From an uncultured Flavobacterium sp. (GTDB lineage Bacteria > Bacteroidota > Bacteroidia > Flavobacteriales > Flavobacteriaceae): a stretch of 64,000 nt of DNA. This document shows, in pieces, positions 8,429 through 17,201 of the stretch (its first letter is position 1; each line of letters begins with the position of its first letter). Both the position numbers and the translations under genes were made by a program. The stretch spans positions 87,780 to 151,779 of the forward strand of contig CALTVC010000011.1 of assembly GCA_943912855.1 (NCBI GenBank), read 5' to 3'. Under the pieces are notes generated by a model, which had not been told where the DNA came from, made no database searches, and saw only the letters and a program-made list of their open reading frames with translations.

Positions 8429-8500
8429 TTAAGCTTTGGTCGTAAAGCTGTACAGTAAAAAAAATACCAGTCCCCAAACTAGAGTAATTGTTCTTTTCAT
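8429..8500 (-). CDS. Possible 23-residue hydrophobic peptide
   Basis: On the minus strand an ATG at 8500 opens a frame reading MKRTITLVWGLVFFLLYSF and ending at 8429. A basic start followed by one membrane-length hydrophobic helix is the look of small membrane peptides, but also of chance AT-rich sequence. No promoter was confirmed. It lies in the 360-base gap between 8351 and 8711, which otherwise shows only a terminator. Confidence 0.25.
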   Translation of the reverse strand: MKRTITLVWGLVFFLLYSFTTKA

Positions 8501-8659
8501 GTAAATAGCGGTTTTTTTTGGCGTACCTAAGATACTATTAAATGTACTTTTTAACCTAAGTAAATCTTAATTTTAACGTTTCTTATAGTTAAAGTACAGT
8601 TCGAAATATATCGTATAACCATTACTTCGCGTTTTTCCCTACGTCTTAGAAATAAAAAA

Positions 8660-8688
8660 GCCATTGTTAAACTTAATTTAACAATGGC
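8660..8688 (-). terminator. Terminator of the panC-to-esterase operon
   Basis: A perfect 12-base stem (GCCATTGTTAAA and its complement) with a 5-base loop, followed on the minus strand by six T residues. It lies 24 bases past the stop of the esterase-fold gene. Confidence 0.8.
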
Positions 8689-8711
8689 ACTAATGCTATA
8701 ATATTTTCCGC

Positions 8712-9851
8712 TTACAATTTTTCGGCGTGGCTTATCATAAAATCTTTGGTATACTCGCCCACTGGATTTAGAGAGTAGGAGTTGAGGTAAATTTTCTTCG
8801 CCTTAGAATAGTCGCCTTTCATTTCATAATACAGCGCTTCGTAGTATTCGCCTATCATGGTTTTAGGATAGCTTGATTTTACAAGTTTAGAAAGTTCTTT
8901 CAGGTCTTCATAGGCACTGTTTTTCAGTATGGCGGTTTCTATTGCCTTAATGTCGTTTATACGAATGGGCATGCTTATGCCCAGGTCCTGTTTAATAACG
9001 TCATACTTATCGGCAAGATATTTTGTATAACCTTCGGTAAGGGTGGCTATCTTATCCTGGTATTCTATTGGCGATATGGGCTTGTATACAGAGAAGATGC
9101 CATACAATGCGCCCGGCACCCCAAAAGGTACAAGAGAGTAGTGGCTGCAGTTGCTGTATTCATCATAGGTATACGTAACCTTAGGGTTTTTTACGGTTTT
9201 AAGGGCTTCATTCAGGGATTTTATACCTGTTTTAAGCCTTGCAATGTCGCCATCGGCACTACATACATAAAAGAAAATATTATTCTTCGCTTCGTTAAGC
9301 ACTGTTGTAAGGCGTTCGTCCATAGACGGGGCTACTTCCGGACTAAAGTTAATGTACCCCCTAAACGGCGGATTGTCTTTGTATAGGAAGAAGTCGGCAG
9401 TACGCGCTGTTATGTCATGCCCGGCAATGATGCGGAAGGGCAGGAGCCTGTAGTTTTTTTCCAGATAAGGTATAAGCTCATCGGCAATGAACTGGTAAAA
9501 CAGGTTGCCGTTAGGTGCAGGTAACCCGGTAGTCTCGTCTATAGAGTTGTCTGCCTCGCGCTGCTCTGTGTCTACATTGTCTATGGCAACGACCACCACT
9601 TCGGGCAGTTCATCCCAATAGTAGGCATAGGACAGCGTTCCGGTAAAAGGGTCCAGCATATACTCTCCATCCAGCAATAGCAGTAGTGGATATTTCTTTT
9701 TCTTGTCTGCGTTATAGTACGGAGGTAAAGACACCCGTACAGTACGCTTGGCATTCAGCTTGGCGCTAAATACCTCTTCGCTTTTAGCTTGCTGTGCTAC
9801 GGAGGGGAAAATAACCGCGAGCGAAAACAGCAACGATACAAACCATTTCAT
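8712..9851 (-). CDS. Esterase-fold (PF00756-like) protein with Asp at the nucleophile position
   Basis: 379 residues with a signal peptide (cleavage near VAQ, residue 20), then an alpha/beta-hydrolase domain of the putative-esterase (Fes/antigen 85-like) type. PLLLLLDGEYML near residue 56 and the D/N-rich VVVVAIDN strand near 86 fit the family. At the nucleophile elbow the usual G-H-S-x-G reads G144-H145-D146-I-T, so the serine is absent. The late histidine (NCSHYSLVPFG) is kept. The C-terminal 100 residues look helical, TPR-like. It may be an inactive binding protein or use Asp. It lies 45 bases downstream of the flippase-like gene, at the end of the pan operon. Confidence 0.7.
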   Translation of the reverse strand: MKWFVSLLFSLAVIFPSVAQQAKSEEVFSAKLNAKRTVRVSLPPYYNADKKKKYPLLLLLDGEYMLDPFTGTLSYAYYWDELPEVVVVAIDNVDTEQREADNSIDETTGLPAPNGNLFYQFIADELIPYLEKNYRLLPFRIIAGHDITARTADFFLYKDNPPFRGYINFSPEVAPSMDERLTTVLNEAKNNIFFYVCSADGDIARLKTGIKSLNEALKTVKNPKVTYTYDEYSNCSHYSLVPFGVPGALYGIFSVYKPISPIEYQDKIATLTEGYTKYLADKYDVIKQDLGISMPIRINDIKAIETAILKNSAYEDLKELSKLVKSSYPKTMIGEYYEALYYEMKGDYSKAKKIYLNSYSLNPVGEYTKDFMISHAEKL

Positions 9852-9896
9852 CGCTTTACAATTTTTAGGGGATAAAAATCTAAGGCAAGGTAATCA

Positions 9897-10859
9897 TTAT
9901 TTTCTTTTGTAGAATAGGGAAAGGCTTAAAAATGAGAAAGTTCCCAAAAATATGGTAAGCGCTACCTGCGCCGTCCATACAATCCACCCGAAAGCGGTAC
10001 CCGCCGTAAACGGTACTCCGTACGCAGCAAGCACGTTAGCTACCGCTACCGGAAAAAAGCCCACGCCTCCGTTTGTAAACGTTATGGCAAGGCTGCCTAT
10101 TACAAAAGCGACTAAAACAGTGCCAAAATTAAGTTCTGAAGTTTCGGGGATGGCATAAATAGATACAAAAAACACCAGTACATAGGTAAACCATATGTAA
10201 ACCGAAAGCAAGAGAAAAGGCCATTTGTTCGGCATTTTGCATACACTTAGTGCGCCTTCTGTAACACCCGATATTTTTTGTTTCAGCTTAGCAAGCCATG
10301 TAGCCTTGCTGTGCATGTAGAACAGTATTACCGATACAAACAGTACAGCGGCGGTAAGGCCATATACCAGCAATTTCTGGAAAGGTACGTTTTGTATGAG
10401 GTATTCTTTCAGTTCATCCAGCTTAAAGGCAATGGTGGCGCCCATGCATACCATAAGCAAGATGAGGTCTACCACACGTTCGCTTATTATGGTGCCCAGG
10501 GCTTTATCAAAAGGAACATTGCCGTACTTGTTTATTACCATTGCACGACTTACCTCACCACTTCGTGGTATTACCATATTCATGAGGTAGGTAACGCACA
10601 CGGCAGTAAAACGTACCGGCATGGGGGCGGTGTAGCCCATGTGGCCCAGGGTGTATTTCCAGCGGTAGGCACGTGCCCAGAAACCGCTTAGGCCTACCAG
10701 CAGTGCGCCGTATATGTATATATAGTTTGCCGTACTAAAGCTGTGCAAAAGTTCTTTTTGCTGTTCAGGGCTAAACTTGTTGTAGGTATATATAATTAAA
10801 AAAACTCCCACGGCTAGTGGGAGTAGTATACTTAATGTTTTTGTTATTTTCTGCTTCAT
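9897..10859 (-). CDS. Lysylphosphatidylglycerol synthase-like membrane protein (UPF0104/YbhN)
   Basis: 320 residues from the ATG at 10859 (MKQKITKTLSILLP). A longer frame from 10937 would overlap panD by over 70 bases, so I reject it. About eight transmembrane helices are present. Motifs fit the YbhN/AglD family: WRWKY-type sequence (ARAYRWKYTLG, residue ~65), PxR-GE (MVIPRSGEVSRA) and GT-I-x-E-R (LGTIISERVVDLI). Family members include flippase-like proteins and MprF membrane domains; there is no catalytic C-terminal domain here. It starts four bases after the panD stop. The stable panD neighbourhood does not by itself reveal its substrate. Confidence 0.85.
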   Translation of the reverse strand: MKQKITKTLSILLPLAVGVFLIIYTYNKFSPEQQKELLHSFSTANYIYIYGALLVGLSGFWARAYRWKYTLGHMGYTAPMPVRFTAVCVTYLMNMVIPRSGEVSRAMVINKYGNVPFDKALGTIISERVVDLILLMVCMGATIAFKLDELKEYLIQNVPFQKLLVYGLTAAVLFVSVILFYMHSKATWLAKLKQKISGVTEGALSVCKMPNKWPFLLLSVYIWFTYVLVFFVSIYAIPETSELNFGTVLVAFVIGSLAITFTNGGVGFFPVAVANVLAAYGVPFTAGTAFGWIVWTAQVALTIFLGTFSFLSLSLFYKRK

Positions 10860-10863
10860 TCCC

Positions 10864-11214
10864 TTAGGTAAGCGAATTGTCTTTTTCGTTAGGGAAAACA
10901 ATGGTAGGCTTAAACTGCTTGGCTTCTTCAAAATCAAGGATTCCGTAAGAAATAATGATAATGATGTCGCCGCGCTGCACCTTACGTGCGGCAGGGCCGT
11001 TTAGCGTAATGTCGCCGCTGTTGCGGTTACCTTTAATAGCATAAGTTTCAAGGCGTTCACCGTTATTGATGTTCACTATCGAAACTTTTTCACCTTCTAT
11101 AATATTGGCAGCTTCCATTAGCGCTTCGTCTATGGTAATGCTTCCAATGTAATTAAGATCGGCGCCCGTCACCACTACACGGTGAATCTTGGACTTTACA
11201 ACTTGAATTTGCAT
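10864..11214 (-). CDS. panD: Aspartate 1-decarboxylase
   Basis: 116 residues. The enzyme makes beta-alanine from aspartate for pantothenate and CoA synthesis. The proenzyme self-cleaves at G24-S25 (NYIGSITID), where Ser becomes the pyruvoyl cofactor. KSKIHR near the N-terminus and the TYAIKGNRNSGDITLNGPAA region are family signatures, and the length is usual. It begins 13 bases after the panC stop. The two enzymes supply and use beta-alanine in consecutive steps. Confidence 0.96.
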   Translation of the reverse strand: MQIQVVKSKIHRVVVTGADLNYIGSITIDEALMEAANIIEGEKVSIVNINNGERLETYAIKGNRNSGDITLNGPAARKVQRGDIIIIISYGILDFEEAKQFKPTIVFPNEKDNSLT

Positions 11215-11227
11215 GGCGCAAAGGTAA

Positions 11228-12073
11228 TCAATTTAATGAAATATTGTCTATTAACCTAACATTGCCTAAAAAAACCGCAACAAAAGCCCTGTATTTCCCG
11301 TTTTCTTTTAAGGAGGCAGGCAGTAGCGTGGCTTCGTCGGCTATCTCAAAATACTCTGTTTTAAACTCAGGATGCGCATTAAAAGCCTCCTGCGCGTAGT
11401 GTTTTACGGCATCTATGCTTTCGTAGGCAAAACGCTGGCGGGCCTCCTGTAATATCTGGTAAATGGTAGCTGCCCCGGTGCGTTCTTCTGCCGAAAGGCG
11501 CTCATTACGCGAGCTCATGGCCAGGCCACTTTCTTCACGGCTTATGGGGCATCCTACAATGTTTATGCCCATGTGTTCTTTTTCTACCAGTTTTTTTACA
11601 ATCTGTAATTGCTGGAAGTCTTTTTCGCCAAAATAAGCATTGGTAGGTTGTACTATTTCAAACAGTTTTTTTACGATGGTTCCCACACCGTCAAAATGGC
11701 CGGGGCGGTGCGCACCTTCCATCTGGTGTTCCAGCCCGTCAAAGTCATAATGACTGCTCACGGTATTGCCGTCGTACATTTCATCTACCGTAGGGGCAAA
11801 GATGATAATGTCCTCGCTGAGGGTGGCTACCTTGGCGGCATCTGCGTCGAGGGTACGTGGGTATTTTTCCAGGTCTTCCGGGTTGTTAAACTGGGTAGGG
11901 TTTACAAATATGCTTATAACGGTAAGCGTGTTTGCCTGCAACGATTGCTGCATAAGGCTAAGGTGTCCGCTGTGCAGCGCACCCATGGTAGGCACAAAAC
12001 CTATGGTGTTACCGGCTTGCCTATACGGCGCTAAATGAGCCTGAAGCTCGGCTTTTTTGCTGAAAATGAGCAT
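11228..12073 (-). CDS. panC: Pantoate-beta-alanine ligase (pantothenate synthetase)
   Basis: 281 residues. Joins pantoate and beta-alanine using ATP. Visible motifs are the HIGH-type nucleotide site (PTMGALHSGHLSL, residues ~28-40), FVNPTQFN, the GEKDFQQLQIVKKL segment near residue 148 and the KMSKS-like loop region MSSRNERLS near 186. Length and domain order are normal. It is the first gene of a minus-strand operon panC-panD-membrane protein-esterase, and it is divergent from the glycogen synthase-like gene across about 105 bases. Confidence 0.97.
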   Translation of the reverse strand: MLIFSKKAELQAHLAPYRQAGNTIGFVPTMGALHSGHLSLMQQSLQANTLTVISIFVNPTQFNNPEDLEKYPRTLDADAAKVATLSEDIIIFAPTVDEMYDGNTVSSHYDFDGLEHQMEGAHRPGHFDGVGTIVKKLFEIVQPTNAYFGEKDFQQLQIVKKLVEKEHMGINIVGCPISREESGLAMSSRNERLSAEERTGAATIYQILQEARQRFAYESIDAVKHYAQEAFNAHPEFKTEYFEIADEATLLPASLKENGKYRAFVAVFLGNVRLIDNISLN

Positions 12074-12133
12074 TTGTACGCTATTAAAGTGGGAGCAAAA
12101 TTAATATATAGTTAGAAACTGAGCAAAAATGTT

Positions 12134-12141
12134 TAATTTTG
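12134..12141 (+). promoter_or_regulatory. -7 box upstream of the glycogen synthase-like gene
   Basis: TAATTTTG matches TANNTTTG and predicts transcription start near 12146. This makes the in-frame ATG at 12129 impossible as a start and supports the ATG at 12180. Confidence 0.5.
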
Positions 12142-12179
12142 CAGAGTTTTTTGTACCCAAAACTAATTTGAATACTAAA

Positions 12180-12986
12180 ATGGAGGATAAGAGGATATTG
12201 TATGTATCATCTGAAGTAGTGCCTTATCTGGCTGAAAATGAGGTTTCGCTCATGTCTTTTGATGTGCCGAAAATGATTAACGACAGGGGTGGACAGATAC
12301 GGATTTTTATGCCGCGTTATGGAAACATAAACGAGCGTAGGCACCAACTACATGAGGTTATCCGCCTGAGCGGGATGAATCTTGTGGTAAATGATATGGA
12401 TATGCCACTTATTATTAAAGTAGCCAGCATACCTAAAGAGCGTATACAGGTGTACTTTATAGATAACGACGAGTACTTTAAACGAAAAGCTACTTTTACA
12501 GATGAAGACGGTACGCTGTACCCAGATAACGACGAACGCGCTATTTTCTTTGCAAAAGGCGTCGTAGAAACCGTTAAGAAGCTAAACTGGGTACCGGACA
12601 TCATTCACGTACACGGATGGCTTGCAAGCCTTTTGCCTGTGTATATGAAGCACTACTACAAAGACGAAGCCCTGTTTGCAGATACCAAGATCGTAACATC
12701 GGTTTACGGGCCGGGCTACGAAGGTAACCTTAACGAAGACATGCTGGGCAAGGTACTTTTTGATGAGGTTCCTGAAGCATCTGTTGCGGCACTGGCGCAG
12801 TCTACTTACGAGAACCTTATGAAGGTGGCGGTAGACCACAGCGACGCAAGCATTATAGCATCTCCGGATGTTACGGAAGGGCTAAAAGCACACATTGAGG
12901 CATCGGGTAAACCATTCCTTCCATACGTAGAAAAAGAAAATTTTGCTGCGGCGTATACTAATTTCTATAAAAATGAGGTTTTATAG
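12180..12986 (+). CDS. Glycogen/starch synthase catalytic-domain-like protein, N-terminal domain only
   Basis: 268 residues from ATG 12180. It matches the N-terminal Rossmann domain of glycogen synthases (GT5): ILYVSSEVVPYL at the start, IRIFMPRYG, and the DIIHVHGWLASLLP segment. The N-terminal K-x-G-G-L loop that binds ADP-glucose is replaced by ENEVSLMSFDVP, and the whole C-terminal GT-B domain (about 200 residues) is missing. The gene has no frameshift. It is probably not a working synthase but a conserved Bacteroidota single-domain relative. Its steady neighbours (panC, DUF4270, glmS) point towards cell-surface or sugar-nucleotide work, which is inference. Confidence 0.8.
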   Translation: MEDKRILYVSSEVVPYLAENEVSLMSFDVPKMINDRGGQIRIFMPRYGNINERRHQLHEVIRLSGMNLVVNDMDMPLIIKVASIPKERIQVYFIDNDEYFKRKATFTDEDGTLYPDNDERAIFFAKGVVETVKKLNWVPDIIHVHGWLASLLPVYMKHYYKDEALFADTKIVTSVYGPGYEGNLNEDMLGKVLFDEVPEASVAALAQSTYENLMKVAVDHSDASIIASPDVTEGLKAHIEASGKPFLPYVEKENFAAAYTNFYKNEVL

Positions 12987-13007
12987 CAAAACCGTAACAA
13001 AAATTCT

Positions 13008-14675
13008 ATGAAAAATTTTTCTTTCCTGAAAAATATATTCTTTGCCGTGGCTGCCATTGCCGGTATTGTAGCCTGCGATAACGACTACGACCTGCTGGGA
13101 AGTGATGTGGTAGACGGAGATATACATAATGGCATGTCTCTTTTTAACGGGCATGTTTCTATATACGACCGCAAAGCGGGTCCGGTGCAAACCAGTAATA
13201 CTACCACTAATCTTTTAGGTTCATATAAGTCGGTTTTCGGACGTGTTACGGCAAGCTACGTTACACAGGTACAGCTGGCATCTACATCGCCTACCTTTAC
13301 AGAAAACATTACCATAGATTCTGTATGGGTGTATGTGCCGTATGTATCTAGCCAAACGGGTAGTAAAACAAACACCACTACAGATGAAGTAGACAATATT
13401 TACAAAATAAACAGCCAGTACGGCGATACAATAAACAATCAGTTCAGGCTTAAGATTACCGAGAACAAATACTTTATACGTGGTACAGATGCCGCTACAG
13501 GAGGTGTAGACACGCAGTACTACTATTCTGACGACGATGTAAACCTGTTTAACGCTAATCAGGGTCAATCGCTGTTTGCGCATGGTACTCAGGATACTAT
13601 TATTACTTTTAGTAATAAAGAAATAAAGCGCCGAGCTAAATATCTTCCTACAGGTAGCACCAGTACAGATTCTACAAAAGTTATTGCCGAAAGGCTTGCT
13701 CCGGGCTTGTTCTTTTACCTGGATAAAAACTTCTTTAAAAACAAGGTGCTGGATCCGTCAAAGGCATCTCAGCTGAGTACAAATGCGGCCTTTGCTGATT
13801 ATTTCCGTGGTGTGTCGTTTACGGCATCGCCTTACAACGATAACAGTACCATGCTTGCCCCTACTTTTGCAAGTGGTTACATAAAAGTGGTATACAATCA
13901 GGATTTATTCTCTGCCGGAGCACCGGTATATGAAAAAGATTCCAGCGGAAATAACATAATAGATCCTGTTACGAACCAGCCTAAAAGAAAGCGCTCTCAC
14001 TTAACCATGACCATAAACCTTAAAGGGAATCACGTAAACTTTTTTGATACCCAGGATAATGGCGACTACCTTGCGGGTGTAAACACCAGCGATGCTACTA
14101 ATGGAGATGATGCTATTTATCTTCGTGGCGGTGCTGGCAGTATGGCGGTGCTGGATATTTTTACAGATGAGCAACGCCAGAGTCTTAGGGATCAAAACGT
14201 ATTGATAAACGATGCACGCCTTAAGTTTTATGTAGACGAGACGGGCGTTACGTACGATTCTATACCTAACCGTATTTATCTGTACGACCTTACCAATAAG
14301 CGTCCGTTGTACGATTATAACGTAGACGGTACTACTGCTTCAAACACAAAGAATGGCAAGTATGTTTACGGTGGTATATACAATGCTACAGATAAGAGCT
14401 ATACCATACGTTTAACACATCATATAAGCAACCTGGTAAAATACCAGGATAGTACAAACGTAAAACTGGGGCTTGTGCTTACCGATGATATTACGGTATT
14501 TACTAACCAGCAGTTAAAAACACCATTTACCGAAGGTACAACTACGGTAAAAACCACACCTACGTCAAATGTGGCTACTCCACTGGGCGTAAAGCTTTAC
14601 GGAAACACTCCGGCGGTTGAGGAAAAGAAACGCCTTAAGCTGGAGATATTTTACACTAAACCTGAGGAGAATTAA
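13008..14675 (+). CDS. DUF4270 family lipoprotein
   Basis: 555 residues with a lipoprotein signal ending in IAGIVAC (Cys23), followed by DNDYDLLGSDVVDGD, which is typical of Bacteroidota DUF4270 proteins. The mature protein is rich in beta-strands, Thr, Asn and Asp. The patterns TIDSVWVYVPY and LTMTINLKG and the final LKLEIFYTKP are spaced as in a secreted multi-domain beta protein. The cellular role is unknown; it should be anchored to the outer or inner membrane facing the periplasm or surface. It starts 21 bases after the glycogen synthase-like gene and ends 3 bases before glmS, so all three are likely one transcript. Confidence 0.85.
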   Translation: MKNFSFLKNIFFAVAAIAGIVACDNDYDLLGSDVVDGDIHNGMSLFNGHVSIYDRKAGPVQTSNTTTNLLGSYKSVFGRVTASYVTQVQLASTSPTFTENITIDSVWVYVPYVSSQTGSKTNTTTDEVDNIYKINSQYGDTINNQFRLKITENKYFIRGTDAATGGVDTQYYYSDDDVNLFNANQGQSLFAHGTQDTIITFSNKEIKRRAKYLPTGSTSTDSTKVIAERLAPGLFFYLDKNFFKNKVLDPSKASQLSTNAAFADYFRGVSFTASPYNDNSTMLAPTFASGYIKVVYNQDLFSAGAPVYEKDSSGNNIIDPVTNQPKRKRSHLTMTINLKGNHVNFFDTQDNGDYLAGVNTSDATNGDDAIYLRGGAGSMAVLDIFTDEQRQSLRDQNVLINDARLKFYVDETGVTYDSIPNRIYLYDLTNKRPLYDYNVDGTTASNTKNGKYVYGGIYNATDKSYTIRLTHHISNLVKYQDSTNVKLGLVLTDDITVFTNQQLKTPFTEGTTTVKTTPTSNVATPLGVKLYGNTPAVEEKKRLKLEIFYTKPEEN

Positions 14676-14678
14676 ATT

Positions 14679-16526
14679 ATGTGCGGAATTGTAGGATACA
14701 TAGGTCATAGAGAGGCTTACCCTGTAATTATAAAAGGACTTAAAAGGCTGGAGTACCGTGGGTACGACAGTGCCGGTGTGGTGTTGTACAATAACAACGA
14801 ACTGCACCTTTGTAAGACTAAAGGAAAAGTAAGTGACCTTGAGGCTAAAGCCGATAAAGAACTTGATAAAACAGCTACTATAGGTATAGGACACACCCGC
14901 TGGGCTACCCACGGTGTACCTAACGATGTAAACAGTCACCCACACCTGAGTAATTCGGGTAACCTGGTTATTGTTCACAACGGTATCATAGAAAACTATG
15001 AGCCTATTAAAAAGGAGCTTATTAAGCGTGGTTATGTTTTTCATAGCGATACCGATACCGAAGTGCTTGTAAACCTTATAGAGGAAGTACAAAAGCAGGA
15101 AGGTATCAAGCTGGGTAAAGCAGTACAAATAGCCCTTAACCAGGTGGTAGGTGCTTACGCCATTGCGGTATTTGACAAGAACAACCCTGATGAGCTTATC
15201 GCTGCCCGTTTGGGTAGTCCGCTTGCCATAGGTGTAGGCGAAGGCGAACTTTTCATTGCCTCAGATGCTTCTCCATTCATTGAGTATACCTCTAACGCGG
15301 TGTATCTTGAAGATGGTGAACTTGCCATTATCAGCCTTGGTAAAGACCTTGTGGTTAGAAAAATAAAAGACGACTCGGTTGTAGATCCTTACATACAGGA
15401 ACTGCAAATGAGCCTTGAGCAGATAGAAAAAGGTGGTTTTGACCATTTTATGCTAAAGGAGATTTACGAGCAGCCAAACGCCATTAAAGATACCTTCCGC
15501 GGAAGGATTCGTGTGGAAGAAGGCATCGTAAAAATAAGTGGTGTAGAGGATAACCTGAATAAGTTTATCAATGCTAACCGTATTCTTATCATAGCCTGTG
15601 GTACCTCTTGGCATGCGGGCCTTGTGGCAGAATACATTTTTGAAGAGTTTGCACGTATACCTGTAGAGGTGGAGTACGCCAGCGAATTCCGCTACCGTAA
15701 CCCGGTTATCCGTCCTGACGACGTGGTTATAGCCATATCGCAGTCGGGTGAAACTGCCGATACCCTTGCGGCCATTAAACTTGCCAAAGAGCTTGGCGCG
15801 TTTGTATTTGGTGTATGTAACGTAGTAGGTTCGTCTATTTCGCGCGAAACGCACAGTGGTGCTTACACCCACGCGGGTCCAGAAATCGGTGTGGCGTCTA
15901 CAAAGGCATTCACCACGCAGATTACCGTACTTACCCTTATGGCACTACGCATAGCCAGGGCTAAAGGAACATTGGCACGTGCCGATTATTTCCGCTATCT
16001 GCAAGAGCTGGAGCTTGTGCCTCAGCTGGTAGAGCAGGCGCTGGAAAGCAATCTTGAAATCCAGGCGATAGCCAGTATTTATAAAGATGCGCCAAACTGT
16101 CTGTACCTGGGGCGTGGTTACAACTACCCGGTAGCACTGGAAGGCGCGCTGAAGCTAAAGGAAATCAGCTACATTCACGCGGAGGGTTACCCTGCTGCCG
16201 AAATGAAGCACGGTCCTATAGCACTGATCGACGAAAAAATGCCGGTGGTTATCATAGCGCCAAAACAGGAGCACTACGATAAAATTGTGAGTAACATACA
16301 GGAGATTAAAGCCCGTAGCGGTAAAATCATTGCGGTGGTTACCAAAGGTGATACGCAGGTAAAAAGCCTTGCCGACCACGTTATAGAAATCCCTGAAACC
16401 AGTGATGCGCTTAGTCCGCTTGTTACTACCATTCCGCTACAGTTGCTTAGCTACCACATAGCGGTAATGCGTGGCTGTAACGTAGACCAGCCTCGTAACC
16501 TTGCCAAATCGGTAACGGTAGAGTAA
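14679..16526 (+). CDS. glmS: Glutamine-fructose-6-phosphate aminotransferase (isomerising)
   Basis: 615 residues. Makes glucosamine-6-phosphate for peptidoglycan and lipid A. The class II glutaminase domain starts with the catalytic Cys directly after Met (MCGIVGYIG) and has the GHTRWATHG and HNGIIENY motifs. Two SIS sugar-isomerase domains follow (IACGTSWHAG, SQSGETADTLAA, then the LGRGYNYPVALEGALKLKE region). The C-terminus DQPRNLAKSVTVE is the conserved fructose-6-phosphate-site tail. Length is standard. It follows the DUF4270 gene by 3 bases; no glmS ribozyme is expected or seen in that short gap. Confidence 0.98.
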   Translation: MCGIVGYIGHREAYPVIIKGLKRLEYRGYDSAGVVLYNNNELHLCKTKGKVSDLEAKADKELDKTATIGIGHTRWATHGVPNDVNSHPHLSNSGNLVIVHNGIIENYEPIKKELIKRGYVFHSDTDTEVLVNLIEEVQKQEGIKLGKAVQIALNQVVGAYAIAVFDKNNPDELIAARLGSPLAIGVGEGELFIASDASPFIEYTSNAVYLEDGELAIISLGKDLVVRKIKDDSVVDPYIQELQMSLEQIEKGGFDHFMLKEIYEQPNAIKDTFRGRIRVEEGIVKISGVEDNLNKFINANRILIIACGTSWHAGLVAEYIFEEFARIPVEVEYASEFRYRNPVIRPDDVVIAISQSGETADTLAAIKLAKELGAFVFGVCNVVGSSISRETHSGAYTHAGPEIGVASTKAFTTQITVLTLMALRIARAKGTLARADYFRYLQELELVPQLVEQALESNLEIQAIASIYKDAPNCLYLGRGYNYPVALEGALKLKEISYIHAEGYPAAEMKHGPIALIDEKMPVVIIAPKQEHYDKIVSNIQEIKARSGKIIAVVTKGDTQVKSLADHVIEIPETSDALSPLVTTIPLQLLSYHIAVMRGCNVDQPRNLAKSVTVE

Positions 16527-16557
16527 TTCTGATAGAATATTTTTTATTTGAATATGA

Positions 16558-16583
16558 GCCATCGGGAAACCGGTGGCTTTTTT
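16558..16583 (+). terminator. Terminator of glmS
   Basis: An 8-base stem with one G-T pair (GCCATCGG, GAAA loop, CCGGTGGC) is followed by six T residues, about 30 bases past the glmS stop. Confidence 0.8.
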
Positions 16584-16610
16584 GTATTTTAGTGGAAACC
16601 AATAAAAACC

Positions 16611-17024
16611 ATGTTACTTCAAAAACACTATCGAAATCTGGCTATTACCTTCTTTATTTGTCTGATGTGGTCTGTGTATGTTTTCTTTGATTATTTTACC
16701 GACGATTCATTTTTAAAAGCCCTGACGTTATTATACGATTATCTCATCGCAGCTACCTTTGCATTAATAGTAAGTTTGGTTGTAACCATATTTAGGTTCA
16801 CAAAATACCGTTACATTTCTATAAACAGTTTTTGGCATACTTTTTCGGCTTATTCAAATCTGTTCTTAGTTTTGGTTTGCTCGCTTTACATAATCGTCAC
16901 GCATTCCGTTCGCGAATTTCTTGGAACGTTTGAATTAAGTACCATTTTATATTTATGTCAATTATCATTTGGGGTAGGACTATTTGTTGATTTGTATAAA
17001 AACGGTGTTTTTAAATCGGCATAA
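16611..17024 (+). CDS. Hypothetical four-span membrane protein
   Basis: 137 residues, not recognised. Four hydrophobic helices can be read (about residues 10-28, 42-62, 78-100 and 110-130) with short loops, Lys/Arg-rich on the probable cytoplasmic side. The composition is AT-rich with many Phe, Leu and Tyr residues. It follows the glmS terminator by about 27 bases and has no co-directional partner until the AraC gene beyond a repeat-rich spacer. Confidence 0.6.
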   Translation: MLLQKHYRNLAITFFICLMWSVYVFFDYFTDDSFLKALTLLYDYLIAATFALIVSLVVTIFRFTKYRYISINSFWHTFSAYSNLFLVLVCSLYIIVTHSVREFLGTFELSTILYLCQLSFGVGLFVDLYKNGVFKSA

Positions 17025-17109
17025 TCAAAGTCAACTTTATCATGGCTTTTTTATGTTCATTTTGATGAGAAAGATTCCTGTTTAAAAATCTACTCATATT
17101 GTATACAAC

Positions 17110-17201
17110 TGTAGCAAGTTTGTAGCAGCTTTGTAGTAAGAATGTAAGGCAATTGTAGATGCATTGTTGGTACAAAGTAGCATGTTTTTGGTGAAATTGT
17201 A
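17110..17201 (+). repeat. 11-bp phased TGTAG repeat array upstream of an AraC-family gene
   Basis: TGTA (mostly TTGTAG) occurs at 17110, 17121, 17132, 17143, 17154 and 17198, with TGTT at 17165 and AGTA at 17176 in the same register; only the 17187 position is unlike. Spacing is exactly 11 bases over nine turns. The last unit overlaps the -33 TTG of the AraC promoter. Helical phasing on one DNA face suggests a cooperative protein-binding array or curved DNA controlling this promoter. Confidence 0.7.

Noticed and set aside
10860..10937. Longer N-terminus of the flippase-like membrane protein
   Set aside because: It would overlap panD by over 70 bases; the ATG at 10859 gives a normal membrane start 4 bases past the panD stop.
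17110..17201. CRISPR array
   Set aside because: The period is 11 bases with no 20-40-base spacers and no cas gene. The heptameric runs at 29.8, 30.9 and 40.7 kb fail for the same reason.
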